Assembly: GCF_900091565.1 (NCBI RefSeq)
Contig: NZ_FMCV01000001.1
Location: 124,001 to 188,000 of the forward strand
Direction: 5' to 3'
Length of the DNA: 64,000 nucleotides
DNA from: Micromonospora marina
GTDB lineage: Bacteria > Actinomycetota > Actinomycetes > Mycobacteriales > Micromonosporaceae
A model generated the notes under the pieces. That model had not been told where the DNA came from and did not search any database. It was given only the letters and a program-made list of their open reading frames with translations. Made by a program: the position numbers and the translations under genes. The stretch's first letter is position 1; each line of letters starts with the position of its first letter. Shown here in pieces: positions 1 through 7,490 of the stretch.

Positions 1-30
1 CTCGTGCGGTTGTCCACAGCTCACGGTCAC
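1..30 (-). CDS. rsrA: RsrA-type redox-sensing anti-sigma factor (5' end only)
   Basis: Only the first codons are in the window. On the minus strand they read [10 protein letters not shown], which matches the start (MSCGxPHE) of RsrA, the zinc-binding anti-sigma factor that holds sigma-R and lets go when its thiols are oxidised. The GTG at 30-28 overlaps the TGA of sigR at 29-27 (GTGA), so translation of the two is probably coupled; the GTG at 24 would give the canonical MSCG start. The Cys and His seen here belong to the conserved N-terminal segment of the family. The identification rests on ten codons plus position directly after sigR, which is where RsrA is always found. Confidence 0.82.
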   Translation of the reverse strand, partial: MTVSCGQPHE

Positions 31-836
31 ACCTCCCGGCCGGCGGCGGCGGTCGAGCCCTTCTTCGACGAGGCGGCGCTGAAACCCCGCTCCGCCGCGT
101 ACTGCTCCAGCAGCTTCCGCAGATTACGTCGGCCACGGTGCAGACGGGACATCACGGTGCCGATCGGCGTGCCCATGATGTCGGCGACCTCCTTGTAGGA
201 GAAGCCCTCGACGTCGGTCAGGTAGACGGCCAGGCGGAACTCCTCCGGCAACTGCTGGAGGGCCTCCTTGACGTCGCTGTCCGGCAGCCGGTCGAGCGCC
301 TCCGTCTCGGCCGAGCGCAGGCCGCTGGACGTGTGCGACTCGGCCTCGGCGAGCTGCCAGTCGGTGATCTCCTCGGTCGGCGCCTGGATGGGCTGGCGCT
401 GCCGCTTGCGGTACGTGTTGATGTAGGTGTTGGTCAGGATCCGGTAGAGCCAGGCCTTCAGGTTCGTGCCCTGCTCGAACTGGTGGAAGGCGGCGTACGC
501 CTTCAGGTACGTCTCCTGGACCAGGTCCTCCGCGTCCGCCGGGTTGCGGGTCATCCGCAGCCCGGCAGCGTAGAGCTGATCGACGAAGGGCATCGCGTCC
601 CGCTCGAAGCGGGCCCTGCGCTCGTCCGTCTTCTCGGTGGTCAACCGCACATCCCCTCGCGTCGGATGCTTCCCCGCCGAGGATACGCGTACCCGCTTGC
701 CGGCAGATTCACTTCCGGAGTGTGTGCCGGTGCTCACGACCGACGCCGCCGCGGGCCACTCCGGCGCGTCGAGCAGCCGCCGGAGCCGGCGCTCGTCCCG
801 TTCGTCCCGTTCCCGGCTCCGTGTCTCGATCGGCAC
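27..836 (-). CDS. sigR: ECF sigma factor SigR/SigH, oxidative and thiol stress
   Basis: Sigma-70 region 2 (around [20 protein letters not shown]) and region 4 ([19 protein letters not shown], then the helix-turn-helix [16 protein letters not shown]) identify the SigR/SigH group that responds to disulfide stress. Several starts are possible. GTG 836 gives 269 residues, with a good Shine-Dalgarno GAGGGGGG before it. GTG 650 (207 residues) or TTG 644 gives the usual core protein, with GAGGGG just upstream. The 62-residue extension resembles the situation in Streptomyces coelicolor, where a longer, unstable SigR' is made from the induced transcript. A sigma-R-like promoter at 881-907 would yield an mRNA carrying the long start. 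The gene overlaps rsrA downstream. Confidence 0.93.
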   Translation of the reverse strand: MPIETRSRERDERDERRLRRLLDAPEWPAAASVVSTGTHSGSESAGKRVRVSSAGKHPTRGDVRLTTEKTDERRARFERDAMPFVDQLYAAGLRMTRNPADAEDLVQETYLKAYAAFHQFEQGTNLKAWLYRILTNTYINTYRKRQRQPIQAPTEEITDWQLAEAESHTSSGLRSAETEALDRLPDSDVKEALQQLPEEFRLAVYLTDVEGFSYKEVADIMGTPIGTVMSRLHRGRRNLRKLLEQYAAERGFSAASSKKGSTAAAGREV

Positions 837-880
837 CGGTCACCCCCCTCGCGCTGGCTCTGTCGTCGTCCAAGGGAGGT

Positions 881-907
881 AACGCGAGTTGCGGGGCGTG
901 GCATTCC
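881..907 (-). promoter_or_regulatory. Sigma-R-type promoter of sigR (autoregulatory)
   Basis: On the minus strand GGAAT (907-903) is followed after 19 bases by GTT (883-881), preceded by C, so CGTT. The known sigma-R/SigH consensus is GGAAT-N18/19-GTT. It lies 45 bp upstream of the long GTG start of sigR, as expected for the stress-induced autoregulatory promoter. The same spacing and bases recur before mrx1 at 36281-36307. A second, constitutive promoter could use TATCCT at 685-680 inside the extension; that is weaker. Confidence 0.7.
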
Positions 908-922
908 GCCGGCCCCACCCGA

Positions 923-964
923 TCCTGGTCCCGGCCTCGGCCGCGACCGACGCTGGGACCAGGA
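923..964. terminator. Inverted repeat with long loop upstream of sigR
   Basis: TCCTGGTCCC (923-932) and GGGACCAGGA (955-964) are perfect 10-bp arms around a 22-base loop. It lies between the end of the hydrolase gene and the sigR promoter, so it may end transcription from upstream. There is no U-tract. Confidence 0.4.
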
Positions 965-1064
965 AGGGCCTGGGAGGGTGGCCCCGGCGCGCCCGAACCG
1001 GGCGGCCGGCACCAACCGGTGCAACGACCCGCCGCGCCGGACGGTCACGGCGCGCGCCGCACGG

Positions 1065-1676
1065 TCAGGACGACCACCCGTGTACGCGCAGCCAGTCCCG
1101 CACCACGGCGGCCGTGCCGGCCGGGTCGCCGCGCAGGTCGTGGCGCTCCCCCGGCCGGACCACCACCTCGATGCCGGGGCCGGGCCCGGGCACGCCGAAC
1201 GGGTCCCGGTCGCCGTTGACGACGAGCGTGGGCAGCCCGGTGAGCAGTTCCCCGGCCCGGGATCGTTCCGGCCGCCCCGGCGGGTGCAGCGGGAACGCCA
1301 GCGCCACCACCGCGGCCGCGCCGACGTCGGCGGCGGTACGGCAGGCCACCCGGGCGCCACTGGACCGGCCCCCGACCACCCAGTGGCGCACCCTCGGGGC
1401 ACGCCGGCGCAGGTCGGCCAGCACCGCCGTCCACGCCTCGTCGAGGTGCCCGGCGGGGGCGGGCGCGCGTCGCCCGGCGACCCGGTACGGCTGGGTCACC
1501 AGGGCCACCCCGGCCCCGGCGGCGAGCACCGCGTGCCGCACGGCGGTCAGGTCGGGCGCGTCCACGTCACCACCGGCGCCGTGACCGAGCACCAGCACCG
1601 TGGTGCCGTCGGCGGGCATGTCGAACCGGAGCCGGGCGGGCCCCCGTGGGGTGTCGATCTCGTCGTCGTGCCGCAC
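1065..1676 (-). CDS. Alpha/beta hydrolase, KANL3/Tex30 or dienelactone-hydrolase-like
   Basis: About 203 residues from GTG 1676 (an in-frame GTG at 1760 would add 28 low-complexity residues). The fold is visible: an oxyanion-loop strand LVLGHGAGG, a nucleophile elbow GGRSSGARVA with Ser, an acid strand VVNGDRDPFG and a late His in RPGERHDL. This matches small actinobacterial hydrolases of the Tex30/KANL3-like group, which are soluble and without assigned substrates. It has no signal peptide. It lies downstream of the WhiB gene on the same strand with a gap of about 100 bp, so the two may be co-transcribed. Substrate unknown. Confidence 0.8.
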   Translation of the reverse strand: MRHDDEIDTPRGPARLRFDMPADGTTVLVLGHGAGGDVDAPDLTAVRHAVLAAGAGVALVTQPYRVAGRRAPAPAGHLDEAWTAVLADLRRRAPRVRHWVVGGRSSGARVACRTAADVGAAAVVALAFPLHPPGRPERSRAGELLTGLPTLVVNGDRDPFGVPGPGPGIEVVVRPGERHDLRGDPAGTAAVVRDWLRVHGWSS

Positions 1677-1774
1677 CGGCTCATTCTGCGCGGCCCGCCG
1701 GCCCGCCGGTGACCGGGCGCGGACACGGACGTCGCCCGGCGGCCTGCCGGAGCGGGCCACGGGCGATGTCGGGA

Positions 1775-2176
1775 TCAGCTCAGCGGGACCAGCGTGAGCA
1801 GGCGGTCGCGCACCGGCGGACCGGCGTCGTCGAGCGCGTCCGGATCCGGCTGCACCTCGCTGCGCCAGGCCACCAGCATGGCGCGCCGCTCACGCGGCGT
1901 GGTGCCGCCCCAGACGCCGTGGCAGTCGCCCACCTCCAGCGCCCAGGCCAGGCAGGAGCCCTGGACGTCGCAGGTGCGGCAGAGCGCCACCGCCGCGTCG
2001 GCCGGTTCGTTCGGTGCCGGAAAGAACGTCTCCGGATCGACGTTCTGACAGGTGCCTCTGGTGCGCCACGCGTCGTCCTGGCGTCGTTCGCTCAGCGCCC
2101 GCAGCAGTCGCGGATCGCGCCGCGCGGCGGCCACCTCGTGCGGACGCGGCATACGTGCCCGTGTCAATACACCCAC
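1775..2176 (-). CDS. WhiB-family iron-sulfur transcription factor
   Basis: Of 133 residues, C43, C66, C69 and C75 make the Cys-Xn-Cys-X2-Cys-X5-Cys set that binds a [4Fe-4S] cluster in WhiB proteins, and GVWGG (87-91) is the sigma-binding turn. A fifth cysteine, C85, lies just before the turn. The start could be GTG 2176, TTG 2167 or ATG 2152; GGGGGAGG stands 8 bases before TTG 2167. There is no AT-hook, so it is not WhiB7. In M. tuberculosis whiB1 is near sigH, but this sequence diverges from WhiB1, so I assign no symbol. Confidence 0.9.
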   Translation of the reverse strand: MGVLTRARMPRPHEVAAARRDPRLLRALSERRQDDAWRTRGTCQNVDPETFFPAPNEPADAAVALCRTCDVQGSCLAWALEVGDCHGVWGGTTPRERRAMLVAWRSEVQPDPDALDDAGPPVRDRLLTLVPLS

Positions 2177-2195
2177 CTCCCCCGTGGGAACCGGC

Positions 2196-2207
2196 GTAGA
2201 TCTCTAC
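2196..2207. promoter_or_regulatory. Interrupted palindrome upstream of the WhiB gene
   Basis: GTAGA-TC-TCTAC has perfect 5-bp arms, 20 bp upstream of the WhiB GTG and just before its Shine-Dalgarno. It could be an operator or a short RNA hairpin. No partner protein can be named. Confidence 0.3.
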
Positions 2208-2381
2208 AAGATCGATGGGTGTCATCCGCCCCGTGCGAACAGAACGCCCATCACCGGCGCTGTGTTCTATCGCATTCGCATGCGTAAGGACAAGGGTCTT
2301 CAATGAAACTGACTGAACGTCCGGGCGACTTTTCCGGTCGAAACCCGACAAAGGGGCACGCGCGAATGTGGCGGAGCGTGA

Positions 2382-3089
2382 TCAGAACAGCGTCGGCCCG
2401 GCAGCCGTCTCGCCCCCCGCCGGAGCCACCGCGGCGATCAGCTCCGGGCCGTCGTTGCGGACGTCCCCCACCGCCCGGGAGACGGGCCGGATCTCCAGCC
2501 CGGCGAGCAGGCCGGCGTCCGGCGGCGTGAGCAGTTCCGCCGGCTCCTCGGCCGGACCGAGCCATCCCGCCCAGCGCTCCGGCGACAGCAGCAGCGGCAT
2601 CCGGTCGTGCACCTCGGCCAGCTCGCCGGCCGCCGCAGTGGTGAGCACGCTGAACGTCAGCCGGGCCGTGCCGGCCGACTCCCACACCGACCAGATGCCG
2701 GCGAAGGCCAGGACCGAGCCGTCCCGCGGGGTCATGAAGTAGGGCTGGCGTCCGCCGTCGGCGAGGCGGACCCACTCGTACCACCCGTCGGCGGGGACCA
2801 GGCAGCGGCGGCGGGCGAAGGACGGCGCGTACGCCCGGCTGGTGGCGACCGTCTCGGCCCGCGCGTTGATCATGCGGGCGGCTCCCGAGGCGCTGCGCGA
2901 CCACTGCGGGAGCAGGCCCCAGCGGCCGAGGGAGAGCAGCCGGTGCCCCTCCGGGGCGAGCCGGACCAGCGGCACCGGGTCGGTCGGCGCGACGTTGTAG
3001 TCCGGCGTCACCCCGCCGGTCTCGTCGGCCGACTCGAAGATCGCGCTCAGGTCGGCGGCGCTCCGGGTCGTGGCGTACCTCCCGCACAT
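2382..3089 (-). CDS. SOS response-associated peptidase, YedK/HMCES family
   Basis: 235 residues beginning MCGRY. Cys2, exposed after removal of Met1, is the catalytic residue of the family, which forms a covalent crosslink to abasic sites in single-stranded DNA and so shields them. Other family blocks are visible: YNVAPTDPVPLV, WGLLPQWS, INARAET, RRCLVPADGWYEW and HDRMPLLL, the last with the conserved active-site His. Start ATG 3089 is required to place Cys at position 2; longer readings are out of family. It is divergent from aroA with about 100 bp between, as in the M. tuberculosis Rv3226c-aroA pair. Confidence 0.95.
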   Translation of the reverse strand: MCGRYATTRSAADLSAIFESADETGGVTPDYNVAPTDPVPLVRLAPEGHRLLSLGRWGLLPQWSRSASGAARMINARAETVATSRAYAPSFARRRCLVPADGWYEWVRLADGGRQPYFMTPRDGSVLAFAGIWSVWESAGTARLTFSVLTTAAAGELAEVHDRMPLLLSPERWAGWLGPAEEPAELLTPPDAGLLAGLEIRPVSRAVGDVRNDGPELIAAVAPAGGETAAGPTLF

Positions 3090-3191
3090 GGCGCCCACGC
3101 TAGCCCCATCCGGACGTTCCGGCTGTCCCGCCCAACGGGAGCAGCGGCGCCGGACCCCTCCACCGGCCCGGGAGCTTGGCAGAATGTGACC

Positions 3192-4493
3192 GTGAGCAAT
3201 CCGACCGCGACGCGTCCGCCGCAGCAGTGGACCGCGCCGACCGCGAGCGACCCGGTCGCCGCGACGCTGCGCCTGCCCGGCTCCAAGTCGATGACCGCCC
3301 GGGCCCTGGTGCTCGCCGCGCTCGCCGGCGGGCCGTCGACACTGGCCCGGCCGCTGCGCGCCCGGGACACCGAACTGATGGCCGGCGGGCTGCGCGCACT
3401 CGGCGCCCACATGTCGATCTCGGACGACGACCGCTGGCTGGTCCGGCCCTATCCGCTGGCCGGCCCGGCGCACGTCGACGTCGGCCTGGCCGGCACCGTG
3501 ATGCGGTTCCTGCCCCCGGTGGCCGGGCTGGCCGCCGGCCGGGTCACGTTCGACGGCGACCCGCACGCCCGGACCCGCCCGCTCGGGCCGCTGATCGGCG
3601 CGTTGCGCACGCTCGGCGTCCGCGTCGACGCGCCCCCGGCCGGGAGCCTGCCGCTCGTCGTCCTCGGCGCGGGCCGGGTCACCGGCGGTGAGGTCGTGAT
3701 CGACGCCTCCGCGTCCAGCCAGCTCGTCTCCGGGCTGCTGCTCGCCGCGCCGCGCTTCGACCGGGGCGTCGTGGTCCGGCACGAGGGGCCGCCGGTGCCC
3801 TCCGCGCCGCACGTGCGGATGACCGTGCAGATGCTGCGGGCCGCCGGCGCCGCCGTCGACGACACCACACCCGACGTCTGGTCGGTCGAGCCGGGCCCGC
3901 TGTCCGGGCGCGGCTGGGAGATCGAGCCGGACCTGTCCGGAGCCGCGCCGTTCTTCGCCGCCGCGCTGGTCACCGGCGGTGAGGTGACGCTGCAGGGCTG
4001 GCCGCGCAGCAGCCTCCAGCCGGTCGAGCGGCTCCGGGAGCTGCTGCACCGGATGGGCGGCGAGGTGAGCCTCGGCACCGACGGCCTGACCGTGCGGGGC
4101 ACCGGCACCGTGCGCGGGCTCGACGCCGACCTCTGCGACGTGGGCGAGCTGACCCCGGTGCTCACCGCGCTCACGCTGCTCGCCGACAGCCCCTCCCGGC
4201 TCACCGGGATCGGCCACATCCGCGGCCACGAGACCGACCGGGTCACCGCGCTGGCGAAGGAGTTCACCGCGCTCGGCGCGGACATCACCGAGACCCGCGA
4301 CGGACTGGACATCCGGCCTCGCCCGCTGCGCGGCGGCACGTTCCGCACGTACGCCGACCACCGGATGGCGCACGCGGCGGCGGTGGCCGGGCTCGCCGTC
4401 CCCGGCATCGAGGTCGACGACGTGGCGTGCACCTCCAAGACCATGCCGGAGTTCCCGGCACTATGGTCGGGGATGGTGACCGGCAAGAACTGA
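3192..4493 (+). CDS. aroA: 3-phosphoshikimate 1-carboxyvinyltransferase (EPSP synthase)
   Basis: 433 residues. AroA joins phosphoenolpyruvate to shikimate-3-phosphate in the cytosol, the sixth step of the shikimate pathway. LPGSKSMTARALVLAALA carries the substrate-binding Lys-Ser pair, DPHARTRPLGPL the phosphate-binding Arg residues, ELTPVLTAL the catalytic acid, and YADHRMAHAAA and TSKTMPEF the closing C-terminal motifs. GTG 3192 is preceded by the hexamer CAGAAT at 3180-3185 and no Shine-Dalgarno, suggesting a leaderless start; GTG 3186 is also in frame. rsgA follows after 15 bp and probably shares its transcript. Confidence 0.95.
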   Translation: MSNPTATRPPQQWTAPTASDPVAATLRLPGSKSMTARALVLAALAGGPSTLARPLRARDTELMAGGLRALGAHMSISDDDRWLVRPYPLAGPAHVDVGLAGTVMRFLPPVAGLAAGRVTFDGDPHARTRPLGPLIGALRTLGVRVDAPPAGSLPLVVLGAGRVTGGEVVIDASASSQLVSGLLLAAPRFDRGVVVRHEGPPVPSAPHVRMTVQMLRAAGAAVDDTTPDVWSVEPGPLSGRGWEIEPDLSGAAPFFAAALVTGGEVTLQGWPRSSLQPVERLRELLHRMGGEVSLGTDGLTVRGTGTVRGLDADLCDVGELTPVLTALTLLADSPSRLTGIGHIRGHETDRVTALAKEFTALGADITETRDGLDIRPRPLRGGTFRTYADHRMAHAAAVAGLAVPGIEVDDVACTSKTMPEFPALWSGMVTGKN

Positions 4494-4508
4494 CAGCGGG
4501 GGGACGTC

Positions 4509-5591
4509 CTGGCGACGAAGCGGCGCGAGTACGACGAGGACGACGTCCGGGTACGACCGGGCCGGTCGTCGCGCCCCCGTACGCGCACCCGGCCCCGGCA
4601 CGCCGACGCCGTCGACGGATTCGTCATCGCCGTCGACCGGGGCCGCTACACCTGTGTGCTCCCCGGCTCCGGGCCGGACACGCCGGTCGTGACCGCTATG
4701 CGCGCCCGCGAGCTGGGGCGCAAGTCGGTGGTGGTGGGCGACCGGGTGGGGCTGGTCGGGGACACCTCCGGGGCGCCGGGCGCACTGGCCCGCATCGTGC
4801 GCATCGCCGAACGGACCTCGGTGCTGCGGCGTACCGCCGACGACGACGAGACCACCGCCGAGGGGCGGCTGGAACGGGTCGTGGTGGCCAACGCCGACCA
4901 GTTGGTGATCGTCAGCGCGCTCGCCGACCCGCCGCCGCGTACCGGGTTCATCGACCGCTGCCTGGTGGCCGCGTACGACGCCGGCATCGAGCCGCTGCTC
5001 TGCCTCACCAAGGCGGACCTGGCCGGCCCGGAGGCGGTGCTCGGCTACTACACCGAGCTGGAGCTGCCGTACGTGCTGATCCGCCCGGACTCCGACCTGG
5101 CCGCACTGCGGGCGCTGCTCGCCGGCCGGGTCTCGGTGCTGGTGGGACACTCCGGGGTGGGCAAGTCGACGCTGGTCAACCGCCTCGTTCCGGAGGCGGA
5201 ACGGGCGGTGGGCACGGTCAGCGCCATCGGCCGGGGCCGGCACACCTCCACCAGCGCGGTGGCGCTGCGCCTGCCCGTCGAGCCGGGGGCCGGCGGCGAC
5301 ACCGGATGGATCGTCGACACCCCCGGGGTACGCAGCTTCGGGCTGGCCCACGTGTCCGCCGAGAGCCTGCTGCACGGCTTCCCCGACCTGGTCGAGGCGA
5401 CAGTCGACTGCCCTGCCAACTGCCCGCACACCGCCGACGAGGCGGAGTGCGCGCTCGACGCCTGGGTGGCCGCCGGGAAGGCCGACGCGCGGCGGCTCGC
5501 CTCGTACCGCCGGTTGCTGGCCTCGCGCAGCGGCGAGGGCGACCCGCGCGAGCCGGAGCGCAACCCCGGCGACCCGCTCGCCGGTTCCTGA
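4509..5591 (+). CDS. rsgA: Ribosome small-subunit-dependent GTPase A, apparent CTG start
   Basis: 360 residues. RsgA helps mature the 30S subunit. The circularly permuted GTPase order is visible: G4 (TKAD), then G1 (GHSGVGKST), then G3 (TPGVRSFG), followed by the C-terminal zinc region CPANCPHTADEAEC. The family N-terminus (KRREYDEDDVRVRPGR, then a basic stretch and an OB-fold) is encoded from 4518 on, but no in-frame ATG, GTG or TTG exists between the aroA stop, which is in the same frame at 4491-4493, and position 4656. CTG at 4509 has GGGGGGA 5 bases upstream and fits the family start. A start at 4656 would remove most of the OB-fold. Confidence 0.93.
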   Translation: MATKRREYDEDDVRVRPGRSSRPRTRTRPRHADAVDGFVIAVDRGRYTCVLPGSGPDTPVVTAMRARELGRKSVVVGDRVGLVGDTSGAPGALARIVRIAERTSVLRRTADDDETTAEGRLERVVVANADQLVIVSALADPPPRTGFIDRCLVAAYDAGIEPLLCLTKADLAGPEAVLGYYTELELPYVLIRPDSDLAALRALLAGRVSVLVGHSGVGKSTLVNRLVPEAERAVGTVSAIGRGRHTSTSAVALRLPVEPGAGGDTGWIVDTPGVRSFGLAHVSAESLLHGFPDLVEATVDCPANCPHTADEAECALDAWVAAGKADARRLASYRRLLASRSGEGDPREPERNPGDPLAGS

Positions 5592-5645
5592 CCGGCGGCG
5601 ACCCGCCGTCGCCGGCCGTGGGCCGCCGCCACTAGCGTGTCGGTC

Positions 5646-6464
5646 ATGACCGGGTACGCCGACGACCTCGCCCTCGCCCACCTGCTCGCCGACGCCGCGG
5701 ACGCCGTCTCCTCGGCCCGGTTCCGCGCGCTCGACCTGCGTGTCGAGTCGAAGCCGGACCTGACCCCGGTCTCCGACGCGGACACCGCCGTCGAGCGGGA
5801 GATCCGCGCGCTGCTGGCCGCCCACCGTCCCGGCGACGGCCTGCTCGGCGAGGAGTACGGCGAGCAGCCGCCCGCCGGTCCCGACGGACGGCGCTGGGTG
5901 ATCGACCCGATCGACGGCACGAAGAACTTCGTCCGGGGCGTACCGGTCTGGGCGACGCTTATCGCGCTGCTGGAGCACGACCGGCCGGTGCTCGGCCTGG
6001 TCTCCGCCCCGTCGCTGGGCCGCCGCTGGTGGGGCGCGCTCGGCGCGGGCGCGTTCGCCGGCACCGGCCCGGCGGACGGCACGCCGATCCAGGTCTCCGG
6101 CGTGACGGCGCTCGCCGACGCGAGCTTCTGCTACTCGTCGCTGACCGGGTGGGAGCAGGCGGGCCGGCTGGACGCGGTCCTCCAGCTCATGCGCGACACC
6201 TGGCGCAGCCGGGCGTACGGCGACTTCTACGGCTACATGCTGCTGGCCGAGGGGGCACTGGACGTGATGGTGGAGCCGGAGCTGTCGCTGTGGGACATCG
6301 CCGCGCTGGTCCCGATCGTCACCGAGGCGGGTGGCCGGATCACGGATCTGGCCGGACGGCCCGCGCCGGCCGGTGCCGGTTCCGCCGACACCAGCGCCGT
6401 GGCCAGCAACGGGGCGCTGCACCACGACATCCTGGCCCGGCTCGGCCGTCCAGCCGAGCGTTGA
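5646..6464 (+). CDS. hisN: Histidinol-phosphatase, inositol monophosphatase family
   Basis: 272 residues. The metal-binding motifs of the IMPase fold are present: GEEYG (the Glu in motif 1), WVIDPIDGTKNFVRG (DPIDGT, motif 2) and LWDIAALVPIVTEAGG (WD, motif 3). Actinobacterial members in this context act as histidinol-phosphate phosphatase in histidine synthesis; generic inositol or nucleotide phosphatase activity cannot be ruled out. TAGCGT (5633-5638) lies 7 bases before ATG 5646 and there is no Shine-Dalgarno, so the mRNA is probably leaderless; GTG 5637 is also in frame but would overlap that hexamer. It follows rsgA on the same strand by about 55 bp. Confidence 0.9.
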   Translation: MTGYADDLALAHLLADAADAVSSARFRALDLRVESKPDLTPVSDADTAVEREIRALLAAHRPGDGLLGEEYGEQPPAGPDGRRWVIDPIDGTKNFVRGVPVWATLIALLEHDRPVLGLVSAPSLGRRWWGALGAGAFAGTGPADGTPIQVSGVTALADASFCYSSLTGWEQAGRLDAVLQLMRDTWRSRAYGDFYGYMLLAEGALDVMVEPELSLWDIAALVPIVTEAGGRITDLAGRPAPAGAGSADTSAVASNGALHHDILARLGRPAER

Positions 6465-6491
6465 CCCGGGGGAAGCCTCTATCCTCGCCAG

Positions 6492-7490
6492 GTGGTTTCC
6501 TCCGGTTGGTGCTTCCTCGCGGCGATGATCATCGCGTACGGCTTCGCCAACCTCCTCCAGTCGGTCGCGGCCGCGCGGACAACCGTGCACCACACGTTCG
6601 ATCCCGGGCTGCTGCTGCGCCTCGCCGGGCAGCGGACGTACCTGATCGGTCTGACCTGCCAGGTCGTCGGCTTCGTGTTCGCCTTCCTGGCCCGTCGGGA
6701 CCTGCCGTTGTTCCTGGTCCAGGCCAGCGTGGCGGCCGGGCTCGGGGTGACCGCCGTCCTCGGCGTGCTGGTGCTCAAGTGGCGTTTGCCGGCCGCCGAG
6801 GTGGTTCTGCTGGTGCTGCTGTTCGCCGGCATCACCGCGCTCGTGCTGTCGGCCCAGCCGGCGCCGTCGCGGCAGCTCGGCACCGCCGGGCTGGTCGGCC
6901 TGGCGGTGGCGGTGGTCGCGATAGCCGGCTCCGGCTTCTTCGCCGCCCGGCTGCACGGCGCGCCCGGGTCGGTGGTGCTCGGCTCACTGGCCGGGATGGC
7001 GTTCTCCGCCGCGGCGGTGGCCGCCCGGCCGCTCGCCTCGGCCGGATCGGTGGAGGCGTTCGCCCGCGACCCGCTGCTCTACCTGCTGATCGTCCACTCG
7101 GTGGTCGGCCAGTTGCTGCTCGGGCTGGCGATGCAGCGCGGGTCGACCACGGCGGCGGTGGCGGCGATGGACGCCGCCGGCGCGGTGCCCGCGGCGATCG
7201 TCGGGCTGCTGCTGCTCAACGACAAGATCTGGCCCGGCCGGGAGTGGCTGGCCGGTCTGGGCTTCCTGGTGACGCTCGCGGCGGTGGTCGGCCTGACCCG
7301 GTACGCCGAACCGCAGCACCACCACGCCGGCGTCCGCCAGAACGCGCTGGTGGGCGCCGGGATGGTGCCGGTTCAGGCCGCCTCGACCGGACCGCGTTCG
7401 GAGACGACCACCTCGACCGACGGCGTCACCTCGACCGGCGTCGGCTCGATCGGGGTGGCCGGACGGCGCCGCCCGATCACCCGCTCGTAG
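6492..7490 (+). CDS. DMT/EamA-like integral membrane protein
   Basis: 332 residues with roughly nine hydrophobic helices arranged like drug/metabolite transporters (MIIAYGFANLLQSVAA, FVFAFLARRDLPLFLVQASVAAG, and so on to FLVTLAAVVGLTRY). Substrate unknown. GTG 6492 is preceded 6 bases earlier by TATCCT (6480-6485), a leaderless-type arrangement. The last ~40 codons run antisense through the 3' end of the convergent glycosyltransferase gene (118-bp overlap); that tail is polar, rich in Thr, Ser and Gly, and unlike a membrane domain, so it is probably a read-out of the opposite gene tolerated at the C-terminus. Confidence 0.82.
   Translation: MVSSGWCFLAAMIIAYGFANLLQSVAAARTTVHHTFDPGLLLRLAGQRTYLIGLTCQVVGFVFAFLARRDLPLFLVQASVAAGLGVTAVLGVLVLKWRLPAAEVVLLVLLFAGITALVLSAQPAPSRQLGTAGLVGLAVAVVAIAGSGFFAARLHGAPGSVVLGSLAGMAFSAAAVAARPLASAGSVEAFARDPLLYLLIVHSVVGQLLLGLAMQRGSTTAAVAAMDAAGAVPAAIVGLLLLNDKIWPGREWLAGLGFLVTLAAVVGLTRYAEPQHHHAGVRQNALVGAGMVPVQAASTGPRSETTTSTDGVTSTGVGSIGVAGRRRPITRS

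Noticed and set aside
9..17. TTGTCCACA DnaA box at the window start
   Set aside because: A lone match inside rsrA coding sequence; no cluster or promoter context.
138..1712. 524-residue plus-strand ORF over sigR and the hydrolase
   Set aside because: Antisense of two clear genes; composition is Arg/Gly/Val rich with no domain.
2607..3191. N-terminal part of a 628-residue reading of aroA starting at 2607
   Set aside because: It runs antisense through the YedK gene; the EPSP synthase family begins near 3192.
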